Source: an uncultured Chitinophagaceae bacterium
Lineage (GTDB): Bacteria; Bacteroidota; Bacteroidia; Chitinophagales; Chitinophagaceae
Direction of reading: 5' to 3'
Assembly (NCBI GenBank): GCA_936908745.1
Contig: CAKZFX010000023.1
Span: forward strand, 13,793-77,792
DNA length: 64,000 nt
The translations under genes and the position numbers were made by a program. The notes under the pieces are model-generated. The model saw only the letters and a list, made by a program, of their open reading frames with translations, did not search any database and was not told the DNA's origin. Positions 33,653 through 42,819 of this stretch are shown piece after piece (the first letter of the stretch is position 1; each line of letters starts with the position of its first letter).

Positions 33653-34189
33653 ATGATCCTATCTGATAAAAGAATACTGGAGGAAATAGAAAAGGGCACG
33701 ATCAAATTGGCACCTTATGACCGTGAATGCCTTGGCAGCAATTCCTATGACGTGCACCTCGGTAAATGGCTGGCCACCTACCGCGAACATATACTGGACG
33801 CCAAAAAGCATAACGAGATCGAATACTTTGAAATACCGGAAGATGGTTTTGTATTGTACCCGCATATTTTTTATTTGGGTGTAACGCTTGAATACACCGA
33901 AACACATGCGCATGTCCCTTTTCTCGAAGGCAAATCATCCACAGGACGTTTGGGTATAGATATTCACGCCACAGCCGGTAAAGGCGATGTTGGCTTTTGC
34001 GGTCACTGGACATTGGAAATATCGGTGAAGCAACCAGTGAAAGTTTACAAAGGAATGCCGGTGGGGCAATTAATCTACTTCCCGGTAGATGGAGAAATAG
34101 AAGTAAAATATAACCAGAAGAAAAACGCGAAATACAGCGGGCAACCTGATAAACCCATCGAGAGTATGATGTGGAAGAATAACTTTTAA
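33653..34189 (+). CDS. dcd: dCTP deaminase
   Basis: 178 residues, homotrimeric enzyme of the dUTPase fold that deaminates dCTP to dUTP for dTTP synthesis. Seen: MILSDKRILEEIEKG at the start, LGSNSYDVHLG, the nucleotide-binding loop FLEGKSSTGRLGIDIHATAG and the catalytic-Glu region GFCGHWTLEISV, and the C-terminal KYSGQPDKP lid. The loop reads GKSSTGRLG where the proteobacterial enzymes have GRSSLARLG; Bacteroidota often have this variant. Whether it also hydrolyses dUTP cannot be read. Divergent from the PPTase, convergent with tspO. Confidence 0.95.
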   Translation: MILSDKRILEEIEKGTIKLAPYDRECLGSNSYDVHLGKWLATYREHILDAKKHNEIEYFEIPEDGFVLYPHIFYLGVTLEYTETHAHVPFLEGKSSTGRLGIDIHATAGKGDVGFCGHWTLEISVKQPVKVYKGMPVGQLIYFPVDGEIEVKYNQKKNAKYSGQPDKPIESMMWKNNF

Positions 34190-34214
34190 TAATGGACCAG
34201 CACCCGCCGGTTTT

Positions 34215-34688
34215 TTATTTATTGAGTTGCCAGATCGTATAATTCAATATCGCTGCAAAACTTACCCAACTGATATACGGCACTAACAGCCATGCAGCCA
34301 ACCTGCTGACTTTGGCAAAAGCAAAAATGGTAAACAGAATAAACAACCACAACACAGCAATTTCTGCAAAAGCCCAACCGACCTGGTGACGGTAAAAGAA
34401 GATAAAAGACCAGGAAAAATTAAGTATCAACTGGGCGATAAATAAGGAGGAAGCCCTATTCTTATAAGATGCAGGAGCGTCCGATTTCCATACTATAAAC
34501 CATGCAATTCCCATCAATACATACAAGGTTGTCCATACAGGTCCAAAGACGCTGTTAGGTGGATTCCACGATGGTTTATTGATCGTTGCATACCAACTGT
34601 CAACACCCGTTATTGTAAAATAACTGCCGGCAAAACCAACCAGCAAAGGAAGACCAAGGGCGATGATGAATTTGATTACATTGTTCAT
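34215..34688 (-). CDS. tspO: TspO/MBR family membrane protein
   Basis: 157 residues, five predicted membrane helices, the size of bacterial TspO. Conserved features: FAGSYFTITGVDSWYATINKPSWNPPNSVFGPVWTTLYVLMGIAWFIVW (helix 1-2 region with the W-x-x-I-x-K-P-x-W-x-P-P motif), and LILNFSWSFIFF. TspO binds tetrapyrroles and is linked to porphyrin and stress signalling. Its start overlaps the stop of the DUF3810 gene by four bases (34685-34688), so the two are translationally coupled. Confidence 0.93.
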   Translation of the reverse strand: MNNVIKFIIALGLPLLVGFAGSYFTITGVDSWYATINKPSWNPPNSVFGPVWTTLYVLMGIAWFIVWKSDAPASYKNRASSLFIAQLILNFSWSFIFFYRHQVGWAFAEIAVLWLFILFTIFAFAKVSRLAAWLLVPYISWVSFAAILNYTIWQLNK

Positions 34689-35764
34689 AGTGATGCGACG
34701 CCATACTTTTTATAATAAGCGATCAGCCATGTCACCACTTCATCGTAGGTACGGTAACCTTTGGGCTGATTGTTCATTCGCAAATAGCCGTCGTACATCT
34801 TTAACATAAATGGTGCCACCCTGTTCTGACTTTTATACAGGTATCGCATGTATTCACGCCTGTCCCGCTTGACCAGAGGATGCAAGGTGCTGTCGATGAA
34901 ACGGCCCCGTTCAATATCCTGGTTATACATTTCACGCATGGCATAGGAATACATATCGTAGTAAGCAGAATAACGAAAATCATTGGAAGCCGATTCCCTT
35001 GCAGCTAAGAAACCTGCGAAGTTGGCTTCGTTTTCTTTTGCATAGCCTAACTGGTGCGCTATTTCATGACACACCACAAAAGGTTGTAAAAAAGTAGGGA
35101 TCGAACGCTTGATCTGGCCCTCACCTGTCAATGGATTATAGTACCCCTGGAAACCGACATACTTGCCCAGGAAACCCACCAGCGATGATTTGATAGAAGG
35201 CGGTTGGTAGGTTAAGAAACTAAACCGTTTTGCCGCCAGCACATATGTTGCTTTCGCTTCTTTAAACAGGTTTTTTGTTTTGCCATAATAAGCTTCACGT
35301 TGCAGCGTGTCCACACTCCCTGCATACAAATTGAGTTGTGTTTGCAGCGTCCTGCACAACGTATCCAGATCGGCTTTGGTGTAGGTTTTTATGTCGAGAT
35401 CAAACTGACCTGCCACGCCTTTACGATTATAATTCAAGCCCCAGAGCAGGTTAAAAACAACATAGATAAACAGGAACAGGAAGATGGCTTTCTGTAAAGT
35501 GTTCACCAGGTATTTGCGGTTGACTTTTTTGCGGAAAAGCCGTTTAAAGAACAGGATAACCCGGTACAGCAGCACCGCCCCGAGTACGGCATAGAGCAGG
35601 TCGCCAAAGCTGAAAGGCAGCCAGCCAAACAGGAAACGTTGTACCTTTGCTATAAGGGGATAAAGGCCGTAGGTGTAGTTTTTTTCGACCCATTCAGGGT
35701 ATAGCGACACCCATTTTATAGCGATCGTGAGCAGGATCAGCAAAACCCAGCCCCAGCTTTTCAT
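34685..35764 (-). CDS. DUF3810 membrane protein with HExxH motif
   Basis: Start chosen at ATG 35764, giving 359 residues and the usual family beginning (MKSWGWVLLILLTIAIKW); a TTG at 35830 would add 22 codons. Three membrane helices lie near the N-terminus, with SLYPEWVEKNYTYGLYPLIAK between the first two. The soluble C-terminal part carries CHEIAHQLGYAKENEANFAGFLA: HEIAH is a zincin HExxH motif and the following ENEANF supplies a candidate third ligand Glu. It is probably a membrane-bound metalloprotease, though DUF3810 has no proven activity. Its last four bases overlap tspO. Confidence 0.8.
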   Translation of the reverse strand: MKSWGWVLLILLTIAIKWVSLYPEWVEKNYTYGLYPLIAKVQRFLFGWLPFSFGDLLYAVLGAVLLYRVILFFKRLFRKKVNRKYLVNTLQKAIFLFLFIYVVFNLLWGLNYNRKGVAGQFDLDIKTYTKADLDTLCRTLQTQLNLYAGSVDTLQREAYYGKTKNLFKEAKATYVLAAKRFSFLTYQPPSIKSSLVGFLGKYVGFQGYYNPLTGEGQIKRSIPTFLQPFVVCHEIAHQLGYAKENEANFAGFLAARESASNDFRYSAYYDMYSYAMREMYNQDIERGRFIDSTLHPLVKRDRREYMRYLYKSQNRVAPFMLKMYDGYLRMNNQPKGYRTYDEVVTWLIAYYKKYGVASL

Positions 35765-35894
35765 AAGGCGGCGGAAAAGGCGGGAAAGGAACTCCGGGAC
35801 GACAAAAAATTTAATCCTGTTCAAAATCAAAGCTTTATAAGGGCAACAATATCCGAAAATAATTGAAAATCAAAGATAATTTCTCAGCTAATTT

Positions 35895-35918
35895 CCTTAC
35901 CTTTGCCTCCCGAAATTT
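35895..35918 (+). promoter_or_regulatory. Promoter -7 region and leader shared with rplU
   Basis: TACCTTTG (35898-35905) is the -7 element of the DUF177-rpmF operon. The surrounding 24 bases are identical to 17546-17569 upstream of rplU. No good TTTG -33 element is seen here. Confidence 0.6.
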
Positions 35919-35940
35919 TATAGAGTTAAAAAGTTGAGAC

Positions 35941-36489
35941 ATGGCTCACAAGAGAGAATTTGAGATAGCTTTTGTGGGGTTGAAGCCCGGAGTTCATGAG
36001 TTCGACTACGAAATCTCGGACAAGTTCTTTGTAGATTTTCAGCAGCAGGACTTCCGCAACTGCAAAGCCAACATAAAGCTGTCTTTGGATAAAAAGACAG
36101 GATTTATGCTGATGAAGTTTGAAATTGGCGGCAGCCTCGAAGTCATCTGCGACCGTTGCAACAACAATCTTCCCTTGGAATTATGGGATGAATTCAACAT
36201 CACCGTAAAGATGGTGGAAGAACCGGAACTGATGAACGACCAGGAAGAAGACCCGGACGTTTATTATATCGCCCGCGGCGAAAGCCACTTGGATGTTGCC
36301 AACTGGATCTATGAGTTCATTAACCTCAGCATCCCGATGATGAAAACATGCGGGTTTGAGAAGATGGATGGCCCCCATTGCAATAAAGAAGCAATGGATA
36401 TGCTGAAAAAACTGGAAGCAAAAGAACCTGAAAAAAAAGAAAACCCGATCTGGAAAGGATTGGAAAAGTTTAAAGACCTGGATAATTAA
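35941..36489 (+). CDS. DUF177 (YceD-like) protein
   Basis: 182 residues. DUF177/YceD proteins sit upstream of rpmF in most bacteria and are implicated in 23S rRNA handling or ribosome assembly. Visible: N-terminal FEIAFVGLKPGVHEFDYEIS, the central GGSLEVICDRCNNNLPLEL with a CxxC pair, and ANWIYEFINLSIPMMKTCG near the C-terminal cysteines (MKTCGFEKMDGPHC), together a likely zinc site. Its stop is followed 28 bases later by rpmF. Confidence 0.9.
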   Translation: MAHKREFEIAFVGLKPGVHEFDYEISDKFFVDFQQQDFRNCKANIKLSLDKKTGFMLMKFEIGGSLEVICDRCNNNLPLELWDEFNITVKMVEEPELMNDQEEDPDVYYIARGESHLDVANWIYEFINLSIPMMKTCGFEKMDGPHCNKEAMDMLKKLEAKEPEKKENPIWKGLEKFKDLDN

Positions 36490-36517
36490 ATATTGTTGAA
36501 TTATTAATAGTTGAGAT

Positions 36518-36712
36518 ATGCCTAATCCAAAGCGCAGACACAGTCAGCAAAGAAGTGCAAAACGCAGAACACACTATAAAGCTACTGCTGCTACATTGAC
36601 TACCGACAGCACTACCGGCGAAATTCACGTTCGTCACCGTGCACATGTGAGTGAAGGAAAACTTTACTACAAGGGTAAAGTAGTTGCCGAGAAGTCTCCT
36701 ATCAAGAAATAA
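36518..36712 (+). CDS. rpmF: 50S ribosomal protein L32
   Basis: 64 residues. Starts MPNPKRRHSQQRSAKRRTHY, the typical basic L32 beginning, and ends KLYYKGKVVAEKSPIKK. The zinc-binding cysteines of many L32 proteins are absent, so this is the Cys-minus form. Central gene of the DUF177-rpmF-plsX operon. Confidence 0.97.
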   Translation: MPNPKRRHSQQRSAKRRTHYKATAATLTTDSTTGEIHVRHRAHVSEGKLYYKGKVVAEKSPIKK

Positions 36713-36738
36713 GGGGAACACATTTTAATAATAATATC

Positions 36739-36788
36739 AATTCCAAATTGCATTGCTAAGGTTATCTTTGGCAGTGTAATTTGGAATT
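36739..36788. repeat. AAATTCC-based inverted repeat between rpmF and plsX
   Basis: AATTCCAAATT (36739-36749) and AATTTGGAATT (36778-36788) are exact complements around 28 bases. Size, arm sequence and loop ends (GCAT... and ...AGTGT) match the element after rplU at 17907-17958. Confidence 0.65.
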
Positions 36789-36808
36789 TTTAATTGTTAG
36801 CACAACCG

Positions 36809-37750
36809 ATGAATATTGGACTTGATATGATGGGTGGAGACTTTGCACCGCAGGAAGCGGTGAAAGGTGTTGCACAGTTTTTAGCAGATGCTCCCGCAGG
36901 TATAACGCTTTCGCTGGTCGGCGACCAGGAAAGGATAAATCCGTTGCTGGAAGAACATGGAGTGCCTGCCGGTCGTACCAGGGTTGTGCATGCGCCAGAG
37001 GTGATCGATATGCACGAGCATCCGACAAAGGCATTGAAGGAAAAACAACAGTCCTCTATCGCTATCGGTTTTCATTTGCTGGCAACGGGCAAAACCGATG
37101 CTTTTATCAGTGCGGGCAATACCGGTGCTATGCTGGTAGGCGCCTTATTCAGCATTAAGGCATTGGAAGGCGTTCTCCGCCCCACCATTTCCACTATCAT
37201 TCCCAAAGAAGATGGCGGCACGGGCCTCTTACTGGACGTAGGGCTGAATGCAGATTGCAAGCCCGAACAGTTGAACCAATTTGCCGTAATGGGTTCGGTA
37301 TATGCACAACAAATACTCGGTATTGCTGATCCTAAAGTGGGATTGGTAAATGTGGGTGAAGAAGAAGGCAAAGGCAATTTGCTGGCACAGGCCACCTACC
37401 CTCTTCTGAAGGAAAATAAACAGATCAACTTTATCGGGAATATTGAAGGGCGTGATGTACTGATTGAAAAAGCCGATGTGATGGTTTGCGAAGGATTTAC
37501 CGGCAATATTATTCTGAAACTAGCAGAATCTCTCTACGAAATAGCGCATCGCAGGCAACTGAAAGACGAGTATTTTGACCGCTTTAATTTTGAAACTTAT
37601 GGCGGCACACCTGTCCTTGGTGTAAATAAGCCTGTTATCATTGGCCACGGCATTTCCAAAGCGAAAGCCTTTAAGAATATGATCTTAGTGGCACAAAAAA
37701 TGATTGAAAAAGATGTGCTGGGCGCCATGAGCAAGGCCCTCCTCACCTGA
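36809..37750 (+). CDS. plsX: Phosphate acyltransferase PlsX
   Basis: 313 residues from ATG 36809 (MNIGLDMMGGDFAPQEAVKG); the longer frame from TTG 36794 is unlikely. Converts acyl-ACP and phosphate to acyl phosphate, the first step of the PlsX/PlsY route to phosphatidic acid. Seen: DMMGGDFAP, SAGNTGAMLVGA, LLDVGLNADCKPEQL, VGLVNVGEEEGKG, DVMVCEGFTGNIILK and GGTPVLGVNKPVIIGHG. The usual fabH neighbour is missing here: a secreted M14-like protein follows instead. Confidence 0.96.
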   Translation: MNIGLDMMGGDFAPQEAVKGVAQFLADAPAGITLSLVGDQERINPLLEEHGVPAGRTRVVHAPEVIDMHEHPTKALKEKQQSSIAIGFHLLATGKTDAFISAGNTGAMLVGALFSIKALEGVLRPTISTIIPKEDGGTGLLLDVGLNADCKPEQLNQFAVMGSVYAQQILGIADPKVGLVNVGEEEGKGNLLAQATYPLLKENKQINFIGNIEGRDVLIEKADVMVCEGFTGNIILKLAESLYEIAHRRQLKDEYFDRFNFETYGGTPVLGVNKPVIIGHGISKAKAFKNMILVAQKMIEKDVLGAMSKALLT

Positions 37751-37833
37751 TCTCCCGCTTTTTGCAGGATGTACCGTTTTTCCGGTATTGCAGCGACAAT
37801 TCAAATGCTGTAATTTTCGGCTCTATACACTGA

Positions 37834-38952
37834 ATGCGGTATCGTGTTTACATATTATTGTTTTTTATAGCGGGCTTTACATTGACAACAGCCGGGCAAA
37901 CGAATTATGCTTCGGTGGTAACGCCGAAGTTTATCCCGAAAACAAAAACGATCGTTTACCGCATCGGTGAAACACAGCTCCCCGTAAAAGTGCTGCAATA
38001 CGGCGATGAAAAGAAAATCGTGTATGTAAATCTTCATGCCGATGAAACCACTTCGTTGCAAGCGGCAACGGTGATGCTGGAAAAAGAAGGCGGTACATTA
38101 ATTAAGATTGACAACGGTATTAAAAGAAATATCCGCTTTCGTCTCAAAGGCCGTTACTACCTGTTTGATCCCAACCGTATGTTCTCCCGCGAAGGTGCAA
38201 GACAGACGCTGACCATATTAGGAAGAGTGAATAATGAAGCCATTACGGAAGTGGAACAGTTTGGGAAACGTTTCCTGGAGCTGATACCATCCAACCCTTC
38301 TCTGCTGATTGCGTTGCATAATAATACCGACGGAAGTTTTGGTATCAATTCTTATTTGCCGGGGCAAGAGCGGGAGTTTGACGCCAAACAGGTATATGCG
38401 GATTCACTGCAAGACCCCGATGATATTTTCCTGACCACGGATAGTTTATTGTATGCACACCTGGCCTCAGAGAAATATAATAGCATCTGGCAGGATAATG
38501 AAAATGCACGTAAAGATGGTTCGCTAAGCATCTATTGCGGCGAACGGAATATCGTTTACCTCAATTGTGAAACGCAGCATGGCCGCAAGCAACAGTATAT
38601 TGAGATGCTGGCCTATGCGCTGACGCATTTGCAAAAACCCGAACCAGCTTTCACCAATTATTCATTCATCGTTGATTTGTCTGGTGGTACCGATTTTGAA
38701 ACACCGAATAGCATTTATTTTGGGGATGATGTGATCGGTGAAGTGTTTGCATTGGACAATACAGACCCCGCCACAGCAATGAAAGGCCGCCTGCGGCTGC
38801 AAAGTGGTTTTAATTTGCGCAGCAATATGGACCTGTTCCTCTTTACCGGCAGCAACGGAAGCCCCCGTATTGAATTACGTGTGGATCCTACAAGGGAAGC
38901 CCAGCCGGTGGATGCTCAAACCGCCCTGCTGCCCATTGCCGTAAAAAAGTAG
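37834..38952 (+). CDS. Secreted M14-like (AstE/zinc carboxypeptidase-like) protein
   Basis: 372 residues with a Sec signal peptide (VYILLFFIAGFTLTTAGQ). In order the sequence shows VNLHADETT (HxxE at His68/Glu71), FDPNRMF (Asn-Arg at about 114-115), LIALHNNTDGS (His162) and VYLNCETQHGR (Glu near 249). This order, HxxE, NR, His, Glu, is that of M14 metallocarboxypeptidases and succinylglutamate-desuccinylase-like enzymes. I infer a periplasmic zinc hydrolase, perhaps acting on muropeptides; the substrate is unknown. A small membrane-protein gene follows after 12 bases. Confidence 0.6.
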   Translation: MRYRVYILLFFIAGFTLTTAGQTNYASVVTPKFIPKTKTIVYRIGETQLPVKVLQYGDEKKIVYVNLHADETTSLQAATVMLEKEGGTLIKIDNGIKRNIRFRLKGRYYLFDPNRMFSREGARQTLTILGRVNNEAITEVEQFGKRFLELIPSNPSLLIALHNNTDGSFGINSYLPGQEREFDAKQVYADSLQDPDDIFLTTDSLLYAHLASEKYNSIWQDNENARKDGSLSIYCGERNIVYLNCETQHGRKQQYIEMLAYALTHLQKPEPAFTNYSFIVDLSGGTDFETPNSIYFGDDVIGEVFALDNTDPATAMKGRLRLQSGFNLRSNMDLFLFTGSNGSPRIELRVDPTREAQPVDAQTALLPIAVKK

Positions 38953-38964
38953 TAACTTTGTAGT

Positions 38965-39222
38965 ATGAAGGCGTTCTTCTTCTTCATCAATGCCGTTTAC
39001 TGGCTATGGCTTTTTATCGTACCTATTCTTATCACAGGCATCCCTGCTTTTTTATTATATACAAAATCAACCACTAATCTTCCTTTCTGTATAGGTCTTT
39101 TGCTGATCGGCGCTGTGGCAGGTATTTATTTTGCCGAAAGAGTACGAAAAACCGGCGGTTTTACCCGTTTCTTCAGCAACCTGTCAGAAACACCTGACAT
39201 CAACGAAAAAGATTTTAAGTAG
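38965..39222 (+). CDS. Small hypothetical membrane protein
   Basis: 85 residues with two membrane helices (FINAVYWLWLFIVPILITGIP and FCIGLLLIGAVAGIYFAE) joined by a short polar segment, and a charged C-terminal tail. Follows the M14-like gene by 12 bases, probably cotranscribed. Its stop directly abuts the stop of the kinase at 39223 on the other strand. I do not recognise the family. Confidence 0.65.
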   Translation: MKAFFFFINAVYWLWLFIVPILITGIPAFLLYTKSTTNLPFCIGLLLIGAVAGIYFAERVRKTGGFTRFFSNLSETPDINEKDFK

Positions 39223-40644
39223 TTATTGTGTTGTCAACGGCAACTGCATTTCCAGCCGGAATCCCTCATCCTTTGCTGTATGCACCTGCAATGAGCCTCC
39301 AAACACCGATAGCCTTGCCCGCATATTGCGCAAACCGATCCCTTGTTTTATTCCGTTGAGATCTGCTCCTTTCCCGTTATCCTGTATCACCAACAACAGC
39401 TGGTCATCTTTCCGGGTGAATTCGATATAAACCGCAGTGGCTTTTGAGTATTTCAAAATGTTGGTGCATTGCTCCTGCATGATCCGATACAAAGCCAGTG
39501 ATTGATTTTTGGGAATTCTTTCCAATTCCGGCATATCGCTTTTAATAACATACTGAATGCCTGAAGCGCCAAACATATGCTGACAAAGCCTTTCTATTTG
39601 CAATTGCAAACTGATCGTTTCCAGGTCCGGCGTCACCAGCTCATGCGCAATTTTCCTGTTTTCTTCGACGGCTGTCCGGATATTTTCGAGGCATGTGCCT
39701 GCAAGTTCCGGTGCACGCATCGGGTTGTCACGGATAATGGAAAGCAATACATTCGTACCGGCCAGTATCTGGTTTACATTATCATGCAGTTCAATCGCAA
39801 TGGCGTTACGTTCTTTTTCCTGCCCTTCTACCGTGGCAGCAATCAATGCCATTTGCGCTTCCCGTTCCTTGCGCTGCAATTCCCTTTCCAGTCTTTTTTT
39901 CTCGGTGATGTTGCGGATAAAAACAGAAATACCATTCGGCGATGGATAGATATGATTTTCCTGCCAGAGATCTAATGGTTCATAGTAGTCAATATTGCTG
40001 ATATAACGCTGCTCGTTCATCGCCTGGTGAAAAGCATTGTAAGTGGCAGAACCGATGGTATCAGGAAATACTTCCCATACATTTTTACCTATCAGCCAAA
40101 CAGGATCTTTTTGGATCAGTTCACCCGCCTGCCTGTTGAGAAAAGTATAACACCAGTTATTATCCAATGAAATAAAGGCATCCGTGATCCTGCTGACCAG
40201 CGAACGGTATTGTTCTTCGCTTTCCACCAATTGCTCCAATGCCCGTCTTTTCTCTGCTTCCTGCCGGTGTTTTTTTACCGCCGCGTCAATAGCCGCTGGG
40301 AGGCGCACCAGCCTGTCTTTAAGTATATAATCGTCGGCGCCTTCTTTAATAATCGCAGCCGCAAATTCTTCGGATACGCTTCCTGTTACCATGATAAAAG
40401 CCGCCGGGTAATTTTTGTCACGCACAAAACGCAAGGCGCTTGCTGCATCAAACTGCGGTAATGAATTATCAGCTAATATCACATCAGGATGAAAGATGTC
40501 CAGGGCCTCTTCAAAGTCAGCTCTCGTCATCGTGAGCAGGAACGTACAGGGGCCATAATGTTTTTGCAGGTAACGTTGTACCAGCTCGGCATCCATAGCG
40601 CTGTCTTCCAGCAATAATATTTTCATGTTCTCTCGCTGGCTCAT
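39223..40644 (-). CDS. Receiver-PAS hybrid histidine kinase (HisKA_3-like)
   Basis: Start at ATG 40644 (MSQRENMKILLLEDS) because it overlaps the stop of the preceding regulator in the four bases ATGA; a TTG-type extension to 40677 is less likely. About 473 residues: N-terminal receiver (phosphoacceptor Asp59 in VILADNSLPQFD), PAS domain (about 140-255), phosphoacceptor helix with IELHDNVNQILAG, and HATPase_c (DNGKGADLNG, QGIGLRNMRARL). The receiver precedes the kinase core, so it is an input that lets a second system tune this kinase. Third gene of a three-gene signalling run. Confidence 0.9.
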   Translation of the reverse strand: MSQRENMKILLLEDSAMDAELVQRYLQKHYGPCTFLLTMTRADFEEALDIFHPDVILADNSLPQFDAASALRFVRDKNYPAAFIMVTGSVSEEFAAAIIKEGADDYILKDRLVRLPAAIDAAVKKHRQEAEKRRALEQLVESEEQYRSLVSRITDAFISLDNNWCYTFLNRQAGELIQKDPVWLIGKNVWEVFPDTIGSATYNAFHQAMNEQRYISNIDYYEPLDLWQENHIYPSPNGISVFIRNITEKKRLERELQRKEREAQMALIAATVEGQEKERNAIAIELHDNVNQILAGTNVLLSIIRDNPMRAPELAGTCLENIRTAVEENRKIAHELVTPDLETISLQLQIERLCQHMFGASGIQYVIKSDMPELERIPKNQSLALYRIMQEQCTNILKYSKATAVYIEFTRKDDQLLLVIQDNGKGADLNGIKQGIGLRNMRARLSVFGGSLQVHTAKDEGFRLEMQLPLTTQ

Positions 40645-41090
40645 TTTGCCAAAGGGGATTGGTTTAACAAAAGCCAATAGAACCCGAGCTGCCGCATGGC
40701 TTCTGCAAAGCCTTCAAAGTTTACAGGCTTTACGATATAGCTGTTGGCGCCAAGGTTATAGCATGTCTGGATATCGGGACTTTCTCTTGATGAAGTAAGT
40801 ATCACTACCGGCAGTTTTTGTGTAAGTGGGTCTGCCTTTACTTTTTGCAGCACTTCAATGCCATTTACTTTTGGCATTTGTATATCCAGCAATAATACTT
40901 TGGGTAAATAAAGATGATCTTGACGCGACGCATAGCGTCCTGTGCCAAATAAAAACTCAAGCGCCTCTTCCCCATCCTTCACATGCACAAGGTTGTTGGC
41001 CATATTATGCTTTCTTAAGGCACGGATGGCGAGTTCTGCATCACTGCTGCTGTCTTCAGCAAGCAGGATTTCAACTGTGTTTTGGTTCAT
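40641..41090 (-). CDS. Rcp1-type single-domain response regulator
   Basis: 149 residues, one receiver with the long loop typical of the cyanobacterial Rcp1 class: AEDSSSDAEL at the start, FGTGRYASRQDHLYLPKVLLLDIQMPKVNG with phosphoacceptor Asp69, VILTSSRESPDI and NSYIVKPVNFEGF. No output domain. It lies between the CHASE3 kinase (upstream by 28 bases) and the hybrid kinase (overlap of four bases), and probably relays phosphate between them. Confidence 0.92.
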   Translation of the reverse strand: MNQNTVEILLAEDSSSDAELAIRALRKHNMANNLVHVKDGEEALEFLFGTGRYASRQDHLYLPKVLLLDIQMPKVNGIEVLQKVKADPLTQKLPVVILTSSRESPDIQTCYNLGANSYIVKPVNFEGFAEAMRQLGFYWLLLNQSPLAK

Positions 41091-41118
41091 GGTTGGTTAT
41101 AATTGTAATGGTTAGTAC

Positions 41119-42819
41119 TTATACTATGGGTAATGAAAAATAAAATACCGCTCCTTTGTCCACTTCTCCTTCTGCCCACACTTTGCCCCCGTGGCGGCTC
41201 ACGATTTTATCAACAAGTGCAAGACCCACGCCAGTTCCTTCAAATTCTTCGGGGCTATGCAAACGCTGGAACACCCTGAACAGTTTGTCTTTGTATTTAT
41301 TGTCAAAACCGACGCCGTTATCCTGCACATAAAACACATATTCTCCGGGTCTTGTGTCATAACCCACTTTTACCACGGGCGCAGGATTCAGCGCTGAATA
41401 TTTTATTGCATTTGATAATAAATTCACCCATACCTGTCGTATCGTATTAAGATCGGCCCTTATTTCCGGCAACGGGCCTTGCAATTGTATGTCCGCTTTG
41501 TATTGATCCCGGTCACGCATATCCTTCAATATCTCTTCCACCAATACCTGCATATTCACTTTTGTTTTCAGCAATTCCTGTTTGCCCATTCTTGAAAAAG
41601 CCAGCAGGTCATCCACAAGGCTTCCCATTTTAATCGTGTTGCTGCGTATGATACCCGTGATACGTTTTGCCTCATCATCCAGCCTGTTGGCATAGTCTTC
41701 TTCGAGTATGGTGGTAAAACCCACAATGCCCCGCAGCGGCGCACGTAAATCGTGTGACACGGAATAAGTAAACGCTTCCAATTCCGCATTTGTTTTTCGC
41801 AATGCGTCTTCTAACTGTTTACGGGCAGTAATATCCCGGACAGATGCAGAAACCCACAAGCCATCTGCCGTTTGTATGGGTGATAAGCTGATCTCAACAG
41901 GAAATAAAGCGCCGTCTTTTTTTACTGCGTTCAACTCTATTCCCACGCCCATTAATCGTACTTTGGGCTGCTGGTAAAATGTTTTGCGATGATCTTTATG
42001 CTGCGGACGAATGCCTTCGGGTACCAGTATTTCAACTGGCTTGCCTATGAGTTCTTCGCGGGTATAACCAAATAAGCTTTTTGCTTGCAGGTTGGCCATC
42101 CTTATAATACCTTTTTCATCCACGATCACGGTCGCATCAGGCGCCGCATCCAGCAATCCCCTGAATTTTTCTTCATTGGCCCTTTGCTGATCTATATGTT
42201 TTTTCAGGAACAGTACAGCAAAAACAGTCAGCAACAACACGGCTGCTAATACGGCATATAGAATAACATTCAGGGAGGATATCGTCTGGTCGTTTTCTTT
42301 TCTACGCTGCTGAAGCAATGTGCCTTCTAACTGTTCCATCGAATGGCCTATTTCGCGGATACGGTCAGAGTAGCGTTTACCTTCACCGCTTTCCACCATT
42401 TTAATAGCACTGTCAAGACCATAGTTTTTACGTACGTTGATCATTTGCCGGGAAAAGTCAACACGTAATCTGATCAGTTGATCGAGTGATTCTATTTTGT
42501 CGGATTGAACAGGATTGTCTTTTACAAGATGAGCTATCTCTTTGCTTTGATCAATAAATTTCTGTTCTGAAAGATAAAGGGGTTCCAGAAATTTTTCTTT
42601 GGCGGTAATCACATAACCTCTTGCGCCCGTTTCATTATCCATCACAGCAATTTCCAGCTTTTGAATATTACGTAATACTTCTTCCGTATGCGCAACAAGA
42701 GCCGACGTGTCATTGACCCGCTGTGACTGGCGAATAGAAATATATAATACAATCGCTATGGTGGTGATGACCATAATAATACCACCTACCAATAACCTGT
42801 TAGTGGACATTTTTTTCAT
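41119..42819 (-). CDS. CHASE3-PAS sensor histidine kinase
   Basis: 566 residues. Membrane helix (about 10-30), CHASE3 sensor with ETGARGYVITAKEKFLEPL (63-81), second helix (183-207), one PAS domain (about 218-335), HisKA with His356 in SVSHDLRAPLRGIVGF and HATPase_c (DNGVGFDNKYKDKLFRVFQRLH, GTGVGLALVDKIV). The HDLRAPL box is of the phytochrome-like class that normally partners Rcp1-type receivers, which fits the next gene. First gene of the run. Possible start at M4 (42810). Confidence 0.93.
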   Translation of the reverse strand: MKKMSTNRLLVGGIIMVITTIAIVLYISIRQSQRVNDTSALVAHTEEVLRNIQKLEIAVMDNETGARGYVITAKEKFLEPLYLSEQKFIDQSKEIAHLVKDNPVQSDKIESLDQLIRLRVDFSRQMINVRKNYGLDSAIKMVESGEGKRYSDRIREIGHSMEQLEGTLLQQRRKENDQTISSLNVILYAVLAAVLLLTVFAVLFLKKHIDQQRANEEKFRGLLDAAPDATVIVDEKGIIRMANLQAKSLFGYTREELIGKPVEILVPEGIRPQHKDHRKTFYQQPKVRLMGVGIELNAVKKDGALFPVEISLSPIQTADGLWVSASVRDITARKQLEDALRKTNAELEAFTYSVSHDLRAPLRGIVGFTTILEEDYANRLDDEAKRITGIIRSNTIKMGSLVDDLLAFSRMGKQELLKTKVNMQVLVEEILKDMRDRDQYKADIQLQGPLPEIRADLNTIRQVWVNLLSNAIKYSALNPAPVVKVGYDTRPGEYVFYVQDNGVGFDNKYKDKLFRVFQRLHSPEEFEGTGVGLALVDKIVSRHGGKVWAEGEVDKGAVFYFSLPIV

